Shown here: positions 45,314 to 55,248 of the stretch, one piece after another
Layout: the number at the start of each line of letters is the position of its first letter
How positions within the stretch are numbered: the stretch's first letter is position 1
Assembly (NCBI GenBank): GCA_049840815.1
Contig: JASGJI010000014.1
Location: forward strand, 62,001-126,000
Source of the DNA: JASGDN01 sp049840815
GTDB taxonomy: Bacteria > Chloroflexota > Chloroflexia > Thermomicrobiales > UBA6265
Reading direction: 5' to 3'
Length of the DNA stretch: 64,000 nucleotides
The notes under the pieces: generated by a model
The model's database searches: none
Told to the model about the DNA's origin: nothing
The model's input: only the letters and a program-made list of their open reading frames with translations
Translations under genes and position numbers: made by a program

Positions 45314-47838
45314 GTCATCCCCTGCCAGCGGATGTGCCGCCGCCCATCACCATCGAATCGGCCACCAGCACCCTTCCCTCCGGAGGGGCGGCGCAGTCCG
45401 GCCTGCCACTGCTGCCGCTCATCGGCCGGGATCATGAGGTCGCCCTGCTGACTGACCTCCTCACCCGCGATCAGGCCCAACTGGTCACGCTGCTCGGCCC
45501 TGGCGGAGTCGGCAAGACCCGGCTCGCCATGCACGTCGCCGCGCGGATCGAACGCGACGCCGTGGCATCGGAACCCATCCGCGCGCTGGCATCCGGCGAA
45601 CTGCCTCATGTGCTCGTCGTCCCGCTCGCCGCGCTGACCCGTCCATGGCACGTCGTTCCCGCCCTCGCCAGTCAGGTCGGCGTCGGCATCGACGATCCCC
45701 ACGATGGACCACGCCGAATCGTGGAGCGCTTCGCTGCCACGCCACATCGCGTCCTCGTGGTCATGGACAACGCCGAGCACCTGATCGAGGGCATGGCCGA
45801 CCTTGCCCCCATTCTGCTCGCCTGTCCCAACCTCACCATGCTCGTCACCAGCCGCACGGTCCTCCGCCTCTCCATGGAGCAGGTGTTCCATCTCGACCCA
45901 CTCGCCTCCCACCCGGAAGCCCCCCGGACCGGGTCGCCGTCCCCCGCAGCACAGTTGTTCATCGACCGCGCGCGCGCCGTCCACCCTGCCTTCCAGACCA
46001 CCGATGCGAACCTCGCCGCCATCGAAGACATCTGCGCCCGCCTCGATGGCCTGCCGCTGGCGATCGAACTCGCCGCCGCCCGCAGCCGCTTCTTCGCGCC
46101 AACCGTCCTCCGCACCCGGATCGAGGCAAGCAGCCAGTCGCTTGGCGATGGCCCCCGCGATGCCCCCACCCGCCACCGGTCGCTGCGCGATCTCATCGCG
46201 TGGTCGTATACCTTGCTCGACGAGGACGAGCAGACGCTCTTCCGTCGCCTCGCCGCCTTCGCCGATGGCGCATCCATCAGCTCCCTCACCGACCTTACTG
46301 CCACGCTCGATAGCCCGGATCACCCGCGCGTCTCCCGGCTCGAAGAGACCATCGCCGACCTCGTCGATCACAGTCTCATCCGGATCGAAACGACCGATGA
46401 CGGCGAACCACGCGTGGCGATGCTCCGTACCGTCCGCGATGCGGCCCTCGAAATGCTCGATGCCTCGGGCGAGCGCGATGCGACAAACGCCGCCATCACC
46501 CGCCACTTTCGCGACATCGTCCGCTCACTTTCCCCGCAGGCGAACACGATCGGCTCGGCGTCCGGCGAGGACACCACCCGACTCCTTCACGCGGACCGCC
46601 TGAACCTGCTCGCCGCCGTCTCGGCACTCGTGAACGCCGGCGAGATGACGGAGGCCGTCGCCATGGTCTCCAGCCTGGCGCAGTACTGGCTGGAGGCCGG
46701 ACAACTGCGGGAAGGGCGCGGCTGGATCGAACGCATCCTGCCATACGCGGGCGATACCGCCCCCCAGGACATCCTGCCGCTGTATCGTGTGGTGACGATC
46801 CTCGCCTTCGACCTCTTCGACTACGAGGGGGCGGAACGCTATGCCCGCGAAGCATTGGAGATCGAGCGCCGCGACGGCAATGCCACCATGATCGCCTTCC
46901 GCGAACTCATGGTCGGCACCATCCGCTTCTGGAAGGGCGAGCGGGAAGCGGGATTGGCGATCCAGGCCGCCGGCATCGCCAGGCTGGAGGCGCTGAACGA
47001 GCCCTTTCGCGCTGCCCTCGGCATGGCATCCCACGGCGAATGCCTGCTTGCCACGGGCAACCTCGACGCCGCCGAACCGTTGCTGGAAGCTGCCCACGCA
47101 ACGATCGCGGCCCAGAATCCGTCCCTCGCCGGGATCTATGCCAGCGCCCTCGGCACCGTCGCCCACCGGCGCGGCGATACCACCCGCGCGGGCGCGCTCT
47201 TCGCCGAGAGCCTGACCTACCATCTGCAGCCCCCGATCCGGCTTCAACGCAACCTGATCGACCGCTTCCTGCGCATCGGGGCGCTGGCCGCATCGCGCGG
47301 GGATGTCGAGGCGCAGGCGCGCATGGCGGGTTCGGCAGCCGCCGTACAGGATCAGTTGATCCTCGGCGAGGTCGCCCGCCAGCAGGAGAACTACCGCGAG
47401 GCGATGGCGACGCGGGATATCCTCGGCCCGGACGCGTTCCAGGCCGCCTGGGAGACCGGCTATACGCGCAGTGTGGAGGCTTCCCTCCGCGATGCGCTGG
47501 CCCTCTCCCGCCGGGAGGCCACGACCCCGTCGGTCGCCGCACCTCCGCCGGTCACCACACCCCCGCTCCCCGCAGAACCCCGCCCGTCGCCGCCAGCGCC
47601 ACGGAAAGCCGAAGCCGTTCCCGGCATGGAATCGCTGACGCCTCGGGAGCGGGAAGTGCTCGCCCTGCTCGCCAGCGGTGCAGCCAACGCCGAAATCGCG
47701 GATCGCCTCTCCCTCAGCCCTCGCACGGTCAGCACGCATCTCTCCCGGATCTACGACAAGCTCGATATCACCAACCGCGCCGAGGCCGTCGTCCTCGCCA
47801 TCCGGTCCGGCATTGTCGCAAACGACCAGCCGACATGA
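45310..47838 (+). CDS. STAND-type ATPase fused to LuxR HTH, regulator 2
   Basis: 842 residues from ATG 45310, overlapping the previous stop. Architecture equals its neighbour: Walker A GPGGVGKT at 63-70, Walker B-like VVMDNAEHLIEG, GLPLAIELAAARSRFF, TPR-like helices, a Pro-rich linker of about 40 residues (PPPVTTPPLPAEPRPSPP), then LuxR HTH (LTPREREVLALLASGAANAEIADRLSLSPRTVSTHLSRIYDKLD). It is a tandem duplication that has diverged. The two may hetero-oligomerise, which is inference. Targets are unknown; no divergent promoter is shared. Confidence 0.9.
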   Translation: MSHPLPADVPPPITIESATSTLPSGGAAQSGLPLLPLIGRDHEVALLTDLLTRDQAQLVTLLGPGGVGKTRLAMHVAARIERDAVASEPIRALASGELPHVLVVPLAALTRPWHVVPALASQVGVGIDDPHDGPRRIVERFAATPHRVLVVMDNAEHLIEGMADLAPILLACPNLTMLVTSRTVLRLSMEQVFHLDPLASHPEAPRTGSPSPAAQLFIDRARAVHPAFQTTDANLAAIEDICARLDGLPLAIELAAARSRFFAPTVLRTRIEASSQSLGDGPRDAPTRHRSLRDLIAWSYTLLDEDEQTLFRRLAAFADGASISSLTDLTATLDSPDHPRVSRLEETIADLVDHSLIRIETTDDGEPRVAMLRTVRDAALEMLDASGERDATNAAITRHFRDIVRSLSPQANTIGSASGEDTTRLLHADRLNLLAAVSALVNAGEMTEAVAMVSSLAQYWLEAGQLREGRGWIERILPYAGDTAPQDILPLYRVVTILAFDLFDYEGAERYAREALEIERRDGNATMIAFRELMVGTIRFWKGEREAGLAIQAAGIARLEALNEPFRAALGMASHGECLLATGNLDAAEPLLEAAHATIAAQNPSLAGIYASALGTVAHRRGDTTRAGALFAESLTYHLQPPIRLQRNLIDRFLRIGALAASRGDVEAQARMAGSAAAVQDQLILGEVARQQENYREAMATRDILGPDAFQAAWETGYTRSVEASLRDALALSRREATTPSVAAPPPVTTPPLPAEPRPSPPAPRKAEAVPGMESLTPREREVLALLASGAANAEIADRLSLSPRTVSTHLSRIYDKLDITNRAEAVVLAIRSGIVANDQPT

Positions 47839-48155
47839 GCCACGTTCATCCTGCCACCGAACGATCCGTCCCCCCACCGCCGGCAGGCGTGGCGATCCTG
47901 CCCGGCCTCCCCCACCGCCAACGCTGACGACTACGTACGTAGAACTGCGCAGATGCATTGCGGAACCACCGCATCGCAAATACGCGGTTTTGCGGACGAA
48001 ACGCGGCCCTCCCTCTGGCATTATCAAGTCACGGAACCGGGGCGACGCCCAACCGGCCGGATGAGTCCCCTCTCAGCTTCCCGCTGTTGCGTCGCCTCGA
48101 GACCGCCCTTCCGTCGATCCGTCCATCACCACTCCCCCGCCAGAGGAGCCCACCC
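47839..48155. other. 317-base gap after the STAND-LuxR pair
   Basis: No gene was recognised. CTACGTACGTAG (47931-47942) is a perfect 12-bp palindrome. The promoter for the small gene at 48156 is expected in the second half but could not be resolved. Confidence 0.4.
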
Positions 48156-48428
48156 ATGACCGCATCCACCCACAGCCATCACCGTGCCGATCGTCAGTCT
48201 GTCGTATCCTCCGATCTCAGCGTCTACGGCGCCTATGCGCCCCACTTCCGCTACCGCCAGGAGCGGATCGCCCACGCCGCCGTCATCGCCAACCTGAACC
48301 GGACTGCTGCATCTCAGTCCTGGATCGAGACCCTCCGCGAGCGGATTGGCCTCGCCCTCATCGCCTGGGGCACCCGGCTCGAAGGCCACCAGTGCTCATG
48401 CGCTCCCACGCCGGCCACGGTCCGCTGA
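48156..48428 (+). CDS. Small protein of unknown function
   Basis: 90 residues from ATG 48156, SD AGAGGAG seven bases upstream. It is His- and Ser-rich at the start (STHSHHRADRQS), has a Tyr-rich middle and an amphipathic helix SWIETLRERIGLALIAWGTRLEG near the C-terminus that could touch the membrane. Two Cys (HQCSCAP) end the protein. I do not recognise the family. The SD and a T-run terminator at 48491 support a real transcript. Confidence 0.55.
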   Translation: MTASTHSHHRADRQSVVSSDLSVYGAYAPHFRYRQERIAHAAVIANLNRTAASQSWIETLRERIGLALIAWGTRLEGHQCSCAPTPATVR

Positions 48429-48490
48429 TCGGGACGACACCCGGGCATTGGGTAGCGCGTCTCCTCTGGCGAATCCCACTCCTACTCCAG

Positions 48491-48525
48491 CACCTCCTGT
48501 CGGCCACCACCGCAGGAGGTGTTTT
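48491..48525 (+). terminator. Hairpin and T-run terminator
   Basis: CACCTCCTG (48491-48499) pairs with CAGGAGGTG (48513-48521), followed by TTTTC. This is the most canonical intrinsic terminator here, ending the small gene at 48156. Confidence 0.8.
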
Positions 48526-48599
48526 CATGTCATCCCTCCCTCCCGAATCGGACAGGGCGATATGCCCCGTTCCTCGACGCAGCCGGTACACTTGAGGGT

Positions 48600-49664
48600 A
48601 TGGAATCGACCATTCCCGATCCCCCACATGCCCCCTCGTCCGCTCACGCATCACACCAACCCGGAAACGCCCCCTTGCCACCATCGTCATCCCCCACCGC
48701 CCCCGAAACGACCGCATCCCGGTCGCTGGTTCACGTGCCATCGCACGACGACCAGCGATACGACGATCTCTTGCGCGGCATCGAGCAGCGCACCGTCCGC
48801 CTGGCCGACCTCGAAACCGAGATCGCCCCGCTCCTGCGCGCGCTGGAACAGTTCGAGTGGCAATACAACAGCATGCTCGGCGGCATCCAGCGCGATCTCC
48901 GCCAGGTCCGCGCGCAACGCGACACCATCGAGACCTGGACGACCCGCATCCACGCGCGGATGGTCGCCGATCCCAATCACGTCATGGGCGATCTGTTCAG
49001 CGAAGACGAGCTCCGCCAGATCGGCTCCCTCTTCGGCGTGGACCTGCCCGAATCGTGGTTCGAATCCGCCCGCGAGGCCGAGGAGCGCCGCCGCCGGGAG
49101 GAGCGGGAACATGGCTTCTACGACGGCAACACCGCCGAGGAGGAGGAGATCCTGCGCCGCATCATGCGTGGCAGCCGCGCCGACCGCGAACGCCTGCCAG
49201 ACGATGTGGAGCAGGAGATTCGCTCGCTTCACCGCTCCCTGGCGCGGCGCTTTCATCCGGATCTGGCGACCACCGAGGCCGAACGCCAGTTGTGTCAGGA
49301 AATGATGCTGCGCATCAACGATGCCTGGCACAACCGCGACCTGAACGACCTCCGCACGCTGGACGAGCAGAGCAGCCACCTGCAGGGCACGTCATCTGAA
49401 CGGGGGGTGCGGCGCCGCATCCACTGGGCGCAGCAGGAGGTCATCCGCCTCGATGGCCTGATCGACGGCCTCGCGACGAAGCTGACCGCGTTGCGCGGCA
49501 GCAGCACCTTCCCACTCTGGTTCAACCCGACGCTCGCCCGTACGGTCATCACCCAACGCGCATCGGTCCTGCAGATGGACTTTTCGACGGAATCCATGCA
49601 GTTGGAGGAGACGAAGGAAGCCTTCCGGCACGCCCTCGCCTCCTACGCCGTCAGCGCCGCCTGA
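48600..49664 (+). CDS. J-domain-like protein with coiled coil
   Basis: 354 residues from ATG 48600. TACACT at 48587-48592 could be a -10 placing the transcript start at or next to the ATG, so a leaderless mRNA is possible. A Pro/Ser-rich leader is followed by a coiled coil at about residues 55-115 and a basic/acidic helix at 157-190. A J-like motif LHRSLARRFHPDLATTEAERQLCQEMMLRINDAW then follows, with HPD at 219-221. HPD stimulates Hsp70 ATPase. A second helical region ends the protein. No dnaK is nearby. The role could be as a co-chaperone adaptor, but the client is unknown. Confidence 0.72.
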   Translation: MESTIPDPPHAPSSAHASHQPGNAPLPPSSSPTAPETTASRSLVHVPSHDDQRYDDLLRGIEQRTVRLADLETEIAPLLRALEQFEWQYNSMLGGIQRDLRQVRAQRDTIETWTTRIHARMVADPNHVMGDLFSEDELRQIGSLFGVDLPESWFESAREAEERRRREEREHGFYDGNTAEEEEILRRIMRGSRADRERLPDDVEQEIRSLHRSLARRFHPDLATTEAERQLCQEMMLRINDAWHNRDLNDLRTLDEQSSHLQGTSSERGVRRRIHWAQQEVIRLDGLIDGLATKLTALRGSSTFPLWFNPTLARTVITQRASVLQMDFSTESMQLEETKEAFRHALASYAVSAA

Positions 49665-49815
49665 CCCCGTCATGCCGGAGAGACCACGGCAGGCACGGCG
49701 AACAGAGGGGATGTCGCGGCACTCACCCGAACGATCATTCCGCATACAGACCACCGATCTCCGAACCGGAAATCTGCTGCCATAGCGCCCAGTTACGAGA
49801 ATCTCATAGCAGAAA

Positions 49816-49847
49816 AGGAGCCGGTCGCGTTGGCGACCGGCTCCTTA
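49816..49847. terminator. 14-bp hairpin terminator
   Basis: Arms 49816-49829 and 49834-49847 with loop GTTG lie between the convergent J-domain and DinB-like genes. The right arm ends in CCTTATG. Confidence 0.75.
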
Positions 49848-49878
49848 TGCATAACCAATCCTGCGGGACGAATCCGGA

Positions 49879-50343
49879 TCAGGCGTCCGTGTCGCGCATC
49901 CGGGCCACCATCTCCTCATCCCAGGTGAGGTGGTCCTCGATCTCATCGGCGAGCGTCGTTTCGCCTTTGCCATGATGATCGACCGGCTGCTCCCACTCGC
50001 GAATCGTGACGTTCATCAGGATCGACACGAGTTCGCTCCGGTCGTGACTGAAACCGCTGAACAGCTCCTCCACCGACTCGGTGATCGCAGCAGGATCCGT
50101 GACGACGTCCTTCACCTCCGGCTCCTGCTCGATCGCGCGGAGCGTCGGCCGGGTGCCATGCGGCGCATCCCGCACCATGATCTGCGCCCGGCGCAACATC
50201 GCCGCCTCCCGCGCTCGCAGTTCCGCCAGCAGCAGCAGGCGACCCGGCGAAAGCGTCTCGGGGAGCGGATCGCCAAGCGTCTCGCGCACAGCGGTCGGGG
50301 ATTCGAGCAACCCATCGAGCAGGTCGCGGTAACTGTCGAGCAT
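49879..50343 (-). CDS. DinB-like four-helix protein
   Basis: 154 residues from ATG 50343. The start MLDSYRDLLDGLLESPTAVRETLG and the end REWEQPVDHHGKGETTLADEIEDHLTWDEEMVARM resemble DinB/DUF664 four-helix bundles. There, His residues (here H122 or H123 and a late His near 138) bind a metal. Relatives are thiol-dependent S-transferases (bacillithiol, mycothiol) or unknown. It is 38 bases upstream of nothing else on its strand; the VOC gene precedes it (stop at 50381), so the two probably form an operon. Confidence 0.6.
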   Translation of the reverse strand: MLDSYRDLLDGLLESPTAVRETLGDPLPETLSPGRLLLLAELRAREAAMLRRAQIMVRDAPHGTRPTLRAIEQEPEVKDVVTDPAAITESVEELFSGFSHDRSELVSILMNVTIREWEQPVDHHGKGETTLADEIEDHLTWDEEMVARMRDTDA

Positions 50344-50380
50344 CGAAGGACTTTCCTGACAATTGATCCGGCTGAACCGG

Positions 50381-51340
50381 CTAGGCCTCGGCGGAGGCGA
50401 TCACGTCCGCCGCCGTGTCCGTGGAGGCATCCGCCGACACGACATTCCAGACGACGCCGAAAGGATCGCGGAACGCGAAGCCGTTTGCATCCTCACCCAG
50501 CAACGTATAGCCGCGCATCAGCACCTGCGCCTTGATCCAGCGCGCCTTCCGGGCCTCCACCGCGAGCACGAATTCATTCACCACCGCACTCGCATCGAGC
50601 GGACGCGCCCGCCCGACCCGCTGGAGCACGACCTGCAACGGGCCATTCGTCATGAATGCCAGGGTCGCCTCGGACGCATCCTGCGCCGCTACCTGATGAT
50701 CGTAATCATCCGTGAGATAGGTCCGCGTGCCATCCTGCTCGATCCGGATGCGCCCGATGATGCCCAATCCGAGGACTTCGTGATAGAGGTGCTCCGGCGT
50801 CGCGAGGTCCGCCACACGAATGACATCGTAGCGGGCTCCCTGCTCGAACATGGACCCTTCGGAAAGCACCGTCTGCGCCCGCGCGATGGGACTGACGACA
50901 GCCTCGGACGCAACCGACACGGCGGCGTCGGTCTCGACCGCCAGCGCGGAGGTCGCCACTGGCGTCGCGAACGCGGGCGTCACGTGATCGCCGATCTTCG
51001 GAATCGTCCGCTCCACCCACGGCTGGTCGCGCCGGATGGCGGCGACAGCGGCGGCAGGTTCCAGCTCGCTCAGCGACATCTGGCGTCCACTATGGAGAAT
51101 GAGCGACACCGCGCTGCGGCTGACCGGGGAGTCGAACCCGGCTTCCTCGTACCAGTCATAGATGGCGTCGATCACGCCAAGATTCCGCGCCGCGATGGTG
51201 AGATCGACGTAGTCATCATCGAACCCCGCACTGTGGGCTGGCCGCACCACAACGACCTGGGCCACCCCGGAGGCACTGACAGCGACATTGGCGTCATCGG
51301 CCAGGGGACGGGGCACCTCCAGCAGGAACCGGTAGGCCAT
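50381..51340 (-). CDS. Two-part VOC-family protein
   Basis: 319 residues. ATG 51340 has GAGGGAG eight bases upstream, and the 105-codon extension before it is not protein-like. Residues 1-110 form a small domain (RFLLEVPRPLADDANVAV to WVERTIP) that I do not recognise. It is joined by an Ala/Val linker to a VOC domain at about 170-310 (YDVIRVADLATPEHLYHEVLGLGIIGRIRIEQ to GFAFRDPFGVVWNVV). VOC proteins bind metals or small molecules; no substrate is evident. It is the first gene of a likely two-gene unit with the DinB-like gene. Confidence 0.72.
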   Translation of the reverse strand: MAYRFLLEVPRPLADDANVAVSASGVAQVVVVRPAHSAGFDDDYVDLTIAARNLGVIDAIYDWYEEAGFDSPVSRSAVSLILHSGRQMSLSELEPAAAVAAIRRDQPWVERTIPKIGDHVTPAFATPVATSALAVETDAAVSVASEAVVSPIARAQTVLSEGSMFEQGARYDVIRVADLATPEHLYHEVLGLGIIGRIRIEQDGTRTYLTDDYDHQVAAQDASEATLAFMTNGPLQVVLQRVGRARPLDASAVVNEFVLAVEARKARWIKAQVLMRGYTLLGEDANGFAFRDPFGVVWNVVSADASTDTAADVIASAEA

Positions 51341-52310
51341 TCGGAACACTCCCTCGTGCGTGGATACGGAACGGATGCGAACGACGGTCCGTTGCCGCGA
51401 TACCCGATCCCCCAGCGTTGGGGCAATCGATCGCGGCGGCAAGCAGGGGAATTGTAAACCGAGGAGTGCGGCGAGAGGAGAGCAATGAGGGCCGAGGAGT
51501 GAGAAGTGAGACGGCGGTCGCATGCTTCCGCGCTTTCGGCGCCGCTCTGGATGGGCGCTGCCGAACGACCGCAAATCGCTCCGAGGGTGCGAACGGCGCG
51601 TTGATCGAGAACAGCAGACCGCTCCGTTCGAGGGTATGGCGTGCCCGACCCTCACTGCTCATTCCTCGGTCCTCACTCCTCGTCGTGCACCCATGCCCGA
51701 TCGGTGATCGGGGGATCGAGCGGGCCACCCCTCCGCAACCGCGTGACATCACCCGCGAAGGTGGATGTTCCGCGCCATGCCGCATCAATCGCCGGATTGC
51801 ATGCTGCACGGATTGCCCAGCGAACTCCCAGCATTCATCCAGCCCGCCCCGAGTCTCGGACAGCATCATGAGTCGCACGGGACCAGGCCTTCCTTGACGC
51901 CACGAAAGGCGGGCGGGTAGGCTCCCGCAGCTGTCGTCAGCGCCGCACGTACAGGTGCACCACCACCCGAACGAGCTCCGTGGCTGGAGGTGATCGTTCG
52001 ATCGTACGGATCGCAGGCTGGCAAGGCGTCCACGAGAGGACTCGGGCTGGAGTCCTCTCGTGGATCGTTCCTCTCCGATGCGCGACCGGTGTCGGACGCC
52101 GCGCCTTCCTGGGCGCGACAGCCGGCAGACAGGCCGCTCGCGCAGATGTCCACGCGGGAAGGCGCGTGGCCCGGACCGACGCCGCTGCGTGAGCCATGGC
52201 TCGCGTGCCGGGCCAGTCGGCTCCACCCCCCACTCATCGCACACGGCCTGGTTCCATCACCAATCACCATCAACGAACCAGCGCCATCCCAGGGAAGGGA
52301 TCTCCAAACC
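51341..52310. other. 970-base non-coding region with purine-rich inverted tracts and a hairpin
   Basis: This is the largest gap in the window. GAGGAGTGAG-type tracts near 51465-51515 recur in reverse orientation near 51650-51690, and similar pyrimidine text occurs at 16150-16195. A 15-bp hairpin (52029-52043 with 52050-52064, loop GGGCTG) lies 247 bases before the NlpC/P60 gene. No riboswitch consensus (including the c-di-AMP ydaO type often found before NlpC/P60 genes) could be matched. Open frames here lack protein-like composition. Confidence 0.45.
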
Positions 52311-53066
<756 letters not shown>

Positions 53067-53084
53067 TCGCCCCACACCGAAATC

Positions 53085-53229
53085 GTGGTGCAGGATTCCC
53101 TCATCCTGCACCACCTCACCCCGCGCCGGAGCGGGGACGCTCCAGATTCAGGCGAATCATCCCCATCCGCCTGAATCTGGGAGATACAGGCGCTATGTGG
53201 GGACCAGGCCTCACCCTTGGTCCCCACAT
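53085..53229. terminator. Three consecutive perfect hairpins
   Basis: Stem 1 is 12 bp (53085-53096 with 53103-53114), stem 2 is 13 bp (53142-53154 with 53168-53180) and stem 3 is 12 bp (53195-53206 with 53218-53229). They sit between convergent genes; one or more act as terminators. Confidence 0.6.
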
Positions 53230-53355
53230 CGACGGCCCGACCCGGCAGGTGAACAGGGCAGCCGCACAGCGCGCCAACTGCCGTCGTGACCACGACGTTC
53301 CACGACGATTGCCGATCAGCGCTCACGTCACGCTGGCGGCTGTACCGGGGACGGC

Positions 53356-54822
53356 CTATGCGAACGGATTGCCGGTCAGCTTTTCGACCATCCAGGCCAC
53401 CGCGGCCCGAACACCAGCCAGCCCAAAGCCATAGTATGGAGGATCGTAGTCGTAGACCTGGTTGCTCTTGCCGGCGACCGTCTGCTGCACGAGCGGGGCG
53501 TTCACGAATGCATCGTAGCTGCCTTCGACGTGGTACAGGAAGATATGGTCCAGGTCGACGTCCTTGATCCGTTCCATGGAAAAGTTGACGTAGTACTGCT
53601 GGCGTCCGTCCTCGTCGGCCAGATGCTCGACGAAGCTCGACGGAGTGATATCAAGCTCCCGTTGAAGCTGGTACGACCCCTCGACTGTCGTGAAGACCCC
53701 ACCATTCTCCAGGTAATAGGATGGATAGGCGTAACAATCGCCATTCTCCGGGTAGTAGACGATGACCCCCGCCTTCTTCCCCTCGACGGCCGGCGCCACG
53801 GTTTGCCGCGCCCGCTCGACGAAGGTTTCGTGATCCGCCAGCAGGGTGGCAGCGACATCGTCCACGCCGAACAACGCCCCGAAATCGCGGACCGCCGCCC
53901 GGGGGACGAACGGTGCGTGCGTCGTTCCCCGGACAGTCGGGGCGATCTTGGCGAGCGTCCCGGGGTCCTGGGTAAACAGGGGGCTGGTGAGAATGAGGTC
54001 CGGCTTCAACGCCACCAGTTGCTCGATGTCCAGATCCGAGCCGTTGTGATGAACCAGCAACAACTCCACATCCTTGAGCGCGGTGTGCATCGCATCGGTC
54101 AGGTCACCTGCGCTCCACAGCGGCGACTCAACCCCATCCGTATAGGCGACACCAACCAGCCGGTCGGCAACACCCAGCTCGAAGAGGGAAATGTATTCCC
54201 AGCCCAGCGACACGATCCGTTGTGGATTGGCCGGAATCTCGATTTGGCCATCAATGGTCTCGACGGTCACGGTCTGGTCGTTGCGGTCGACGATCGTGAA
54301 GAGGGCCATCTCCGGATCGTACTGGGGGGGAGTCCAGACATAATCGGCGGCGGCGGTAGCGGCGGCAGTCGCTTCCTGGGCGGTGACATACTTGACGTTG
54401 CTCAGCCCCAGCAATCCAGCCATCCCCATCGCCCCACCAAGGAAATGGCGACGACTGGCAAACGGCTGCCGGAGCGATGGTCGAGAGAGGATGTCGGTCA
54501 TGGCGTGACTCACTTTCCCAGGTACTTGGAATGGCGGAACAGGATCGAAGGCGACACGAAGGTGCATGTCCGTAACGCGAGCGAACTTCTGCAGGAGGCG
54601 GATCGACGGCATATGCCGCCCGCTTTCCAGCCGGGCGATATTGCCCTGATCGGTGCCCATCGCCTCGGCAACCTGGCGTTGGGTCAGGCCTGCCTGCTTG
54701 CGCGCCGCGACCACGGCCTCGGCAAGCTCCTTGAGTTCGGTTCGCGCCAGCCGGACACCCCGCTCATCCCGTGATGGAGACGCGCTGGAGTGCCCCGACG
54801 GCTCATGACTGGTATCGCGCAC
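53356..54822 (-). CDS. XRE-type HTH fused in frame to a Tat-exported binding protein
   Basis: 488 residues from 54822. Residues 35-95 form an XRE/HigA-like HTH (VAARKQAGLTQRQVAEAMGTDQGNIARLESGRHMPSIRLL). Residue 108 is a Met with GTGAG seven bases upstream, opening a second likely protein from 54501. It begins with a Tat signal (SRRHFLGGAMGMAGL, residues 123-137), then a helical-backbone metal or siderophore binding-protein fold (PQRIVSLGWEYISLFELGVADRLVGVAYTD). A cytoplasmic HTH joined to an exported domain is odd. Either two translation starts give two products, or a stop codon between them was lost. Ligand is probably ferric siderophore. No permease or ATPase lies nearby. Confidence 0.8.
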   Translation of the reverse strand: MRDTSHEPSGHSSASPSRDERGVRLARTELKELAEAVVAARKQAGLTQRQVAEAMGTDQGNIARLESGRHMPSIRLLQKFARVTDMHLRVAFDPVPPFQVPGKVSHAMTDILSRPSLRQPFASRRHFLGGAMGMAGLLGLSNVKYVTAQEATAAATAAADYVWTPPQYDPEMALFTIVDRNDQTVTVETIDGQIEIPANPQRIVSLGWEYISLFELGVADRLVGVAYTDGVESPLWSAGDLTDAMHTALKDVELLLVHHNGSDLDIEQLVALKPDLILTSPLFTQDPGTLAKIAPTVRGTTHAPFVPRAAVRDFGALFGVDDVAATLLADHETFVERARQTVAPAVEGKKAGVIVYYPENGDCYAYPSYYLENGGVFTTVEGSYQLQRELDITPSSFVEHLADEDGRQQYYVNFSMERIKDVDLDHIFLYHVEGSYDAFVNAPLVQQTVAGKSNQVYDYDPPYYGFGLAGVRAAVAWMVEKLTGNPFA

Positions 54823-55248
54823 AATGAATCACTTTCGGTCCCACGCCTGGTACCCGGCGTGGTTACATACGGAGCAGACAGGCATCTCGTCAGGTGCCTA
54901 CGACCACTATATGTCAGATATGACATTCCTACCATATTGGTCGGAATAATTGCCTGTACGTCGCTACCCGACCGCTGATGCCCTGCCTCCAGGCCGATGA
55001 GCGGGCGACGCTGTGAGCCAAACGGCCAGGCACCCCATGGGGATGAGGTGCCTGGCCACACGCAGGAAGTAGCTGTGGTCGTGCCAAGCGGTTCTCTCGG
55101 CAAGTCACGGTACGCGTTCCGGCAAGCGCGGCCGATCGTTCCTGATGACCTCGGGCCTCAATGGAAAGGCCGCTGAATGCACACCTCCCGGACGATTCGA
55201 TCGTCCGGGAGGTGTGGTGCGCTCGTGGAATGGAATGGCTGCCGAGAA
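54823..55248. other. 426-base gap with two terminators
   Basis: A hairpin at 55024-55034/55047-55057 (11 bp) and another at 55180-55195/55201-55216 (16 bp, loop TTCGA) lie after accA, whose stop is at 55249. Upstream of the HTH-binding protein gene are several dyads, listed separately. CCACGCC/GGCGTGG (54840-54861) forms another inverted repeat. No coding sequence was seen. Confidence 0.6.
54911..54947. promoter_or_regulatory. Overlapping dyads before the HTH-binding protein gene
   Basis: ATGTCA-GATA-TGACAT (54911-54926) is joined to a second dyad at 54925-54947 with 10-bp arms and one mismatch around a TAT centre. They lie 89-125 bases before the gene. They are good candidates for binding of the encoded XRE domain or of an iron regulator. 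Confidence 0.45.

Noticed and set aside
51100..51140. tRNA T-arm-like text (GGGGAGTCGAACCCGG)
   Set aside because: It lies inside a coding gene and no acceptor or anticodon arm could be folded around it.
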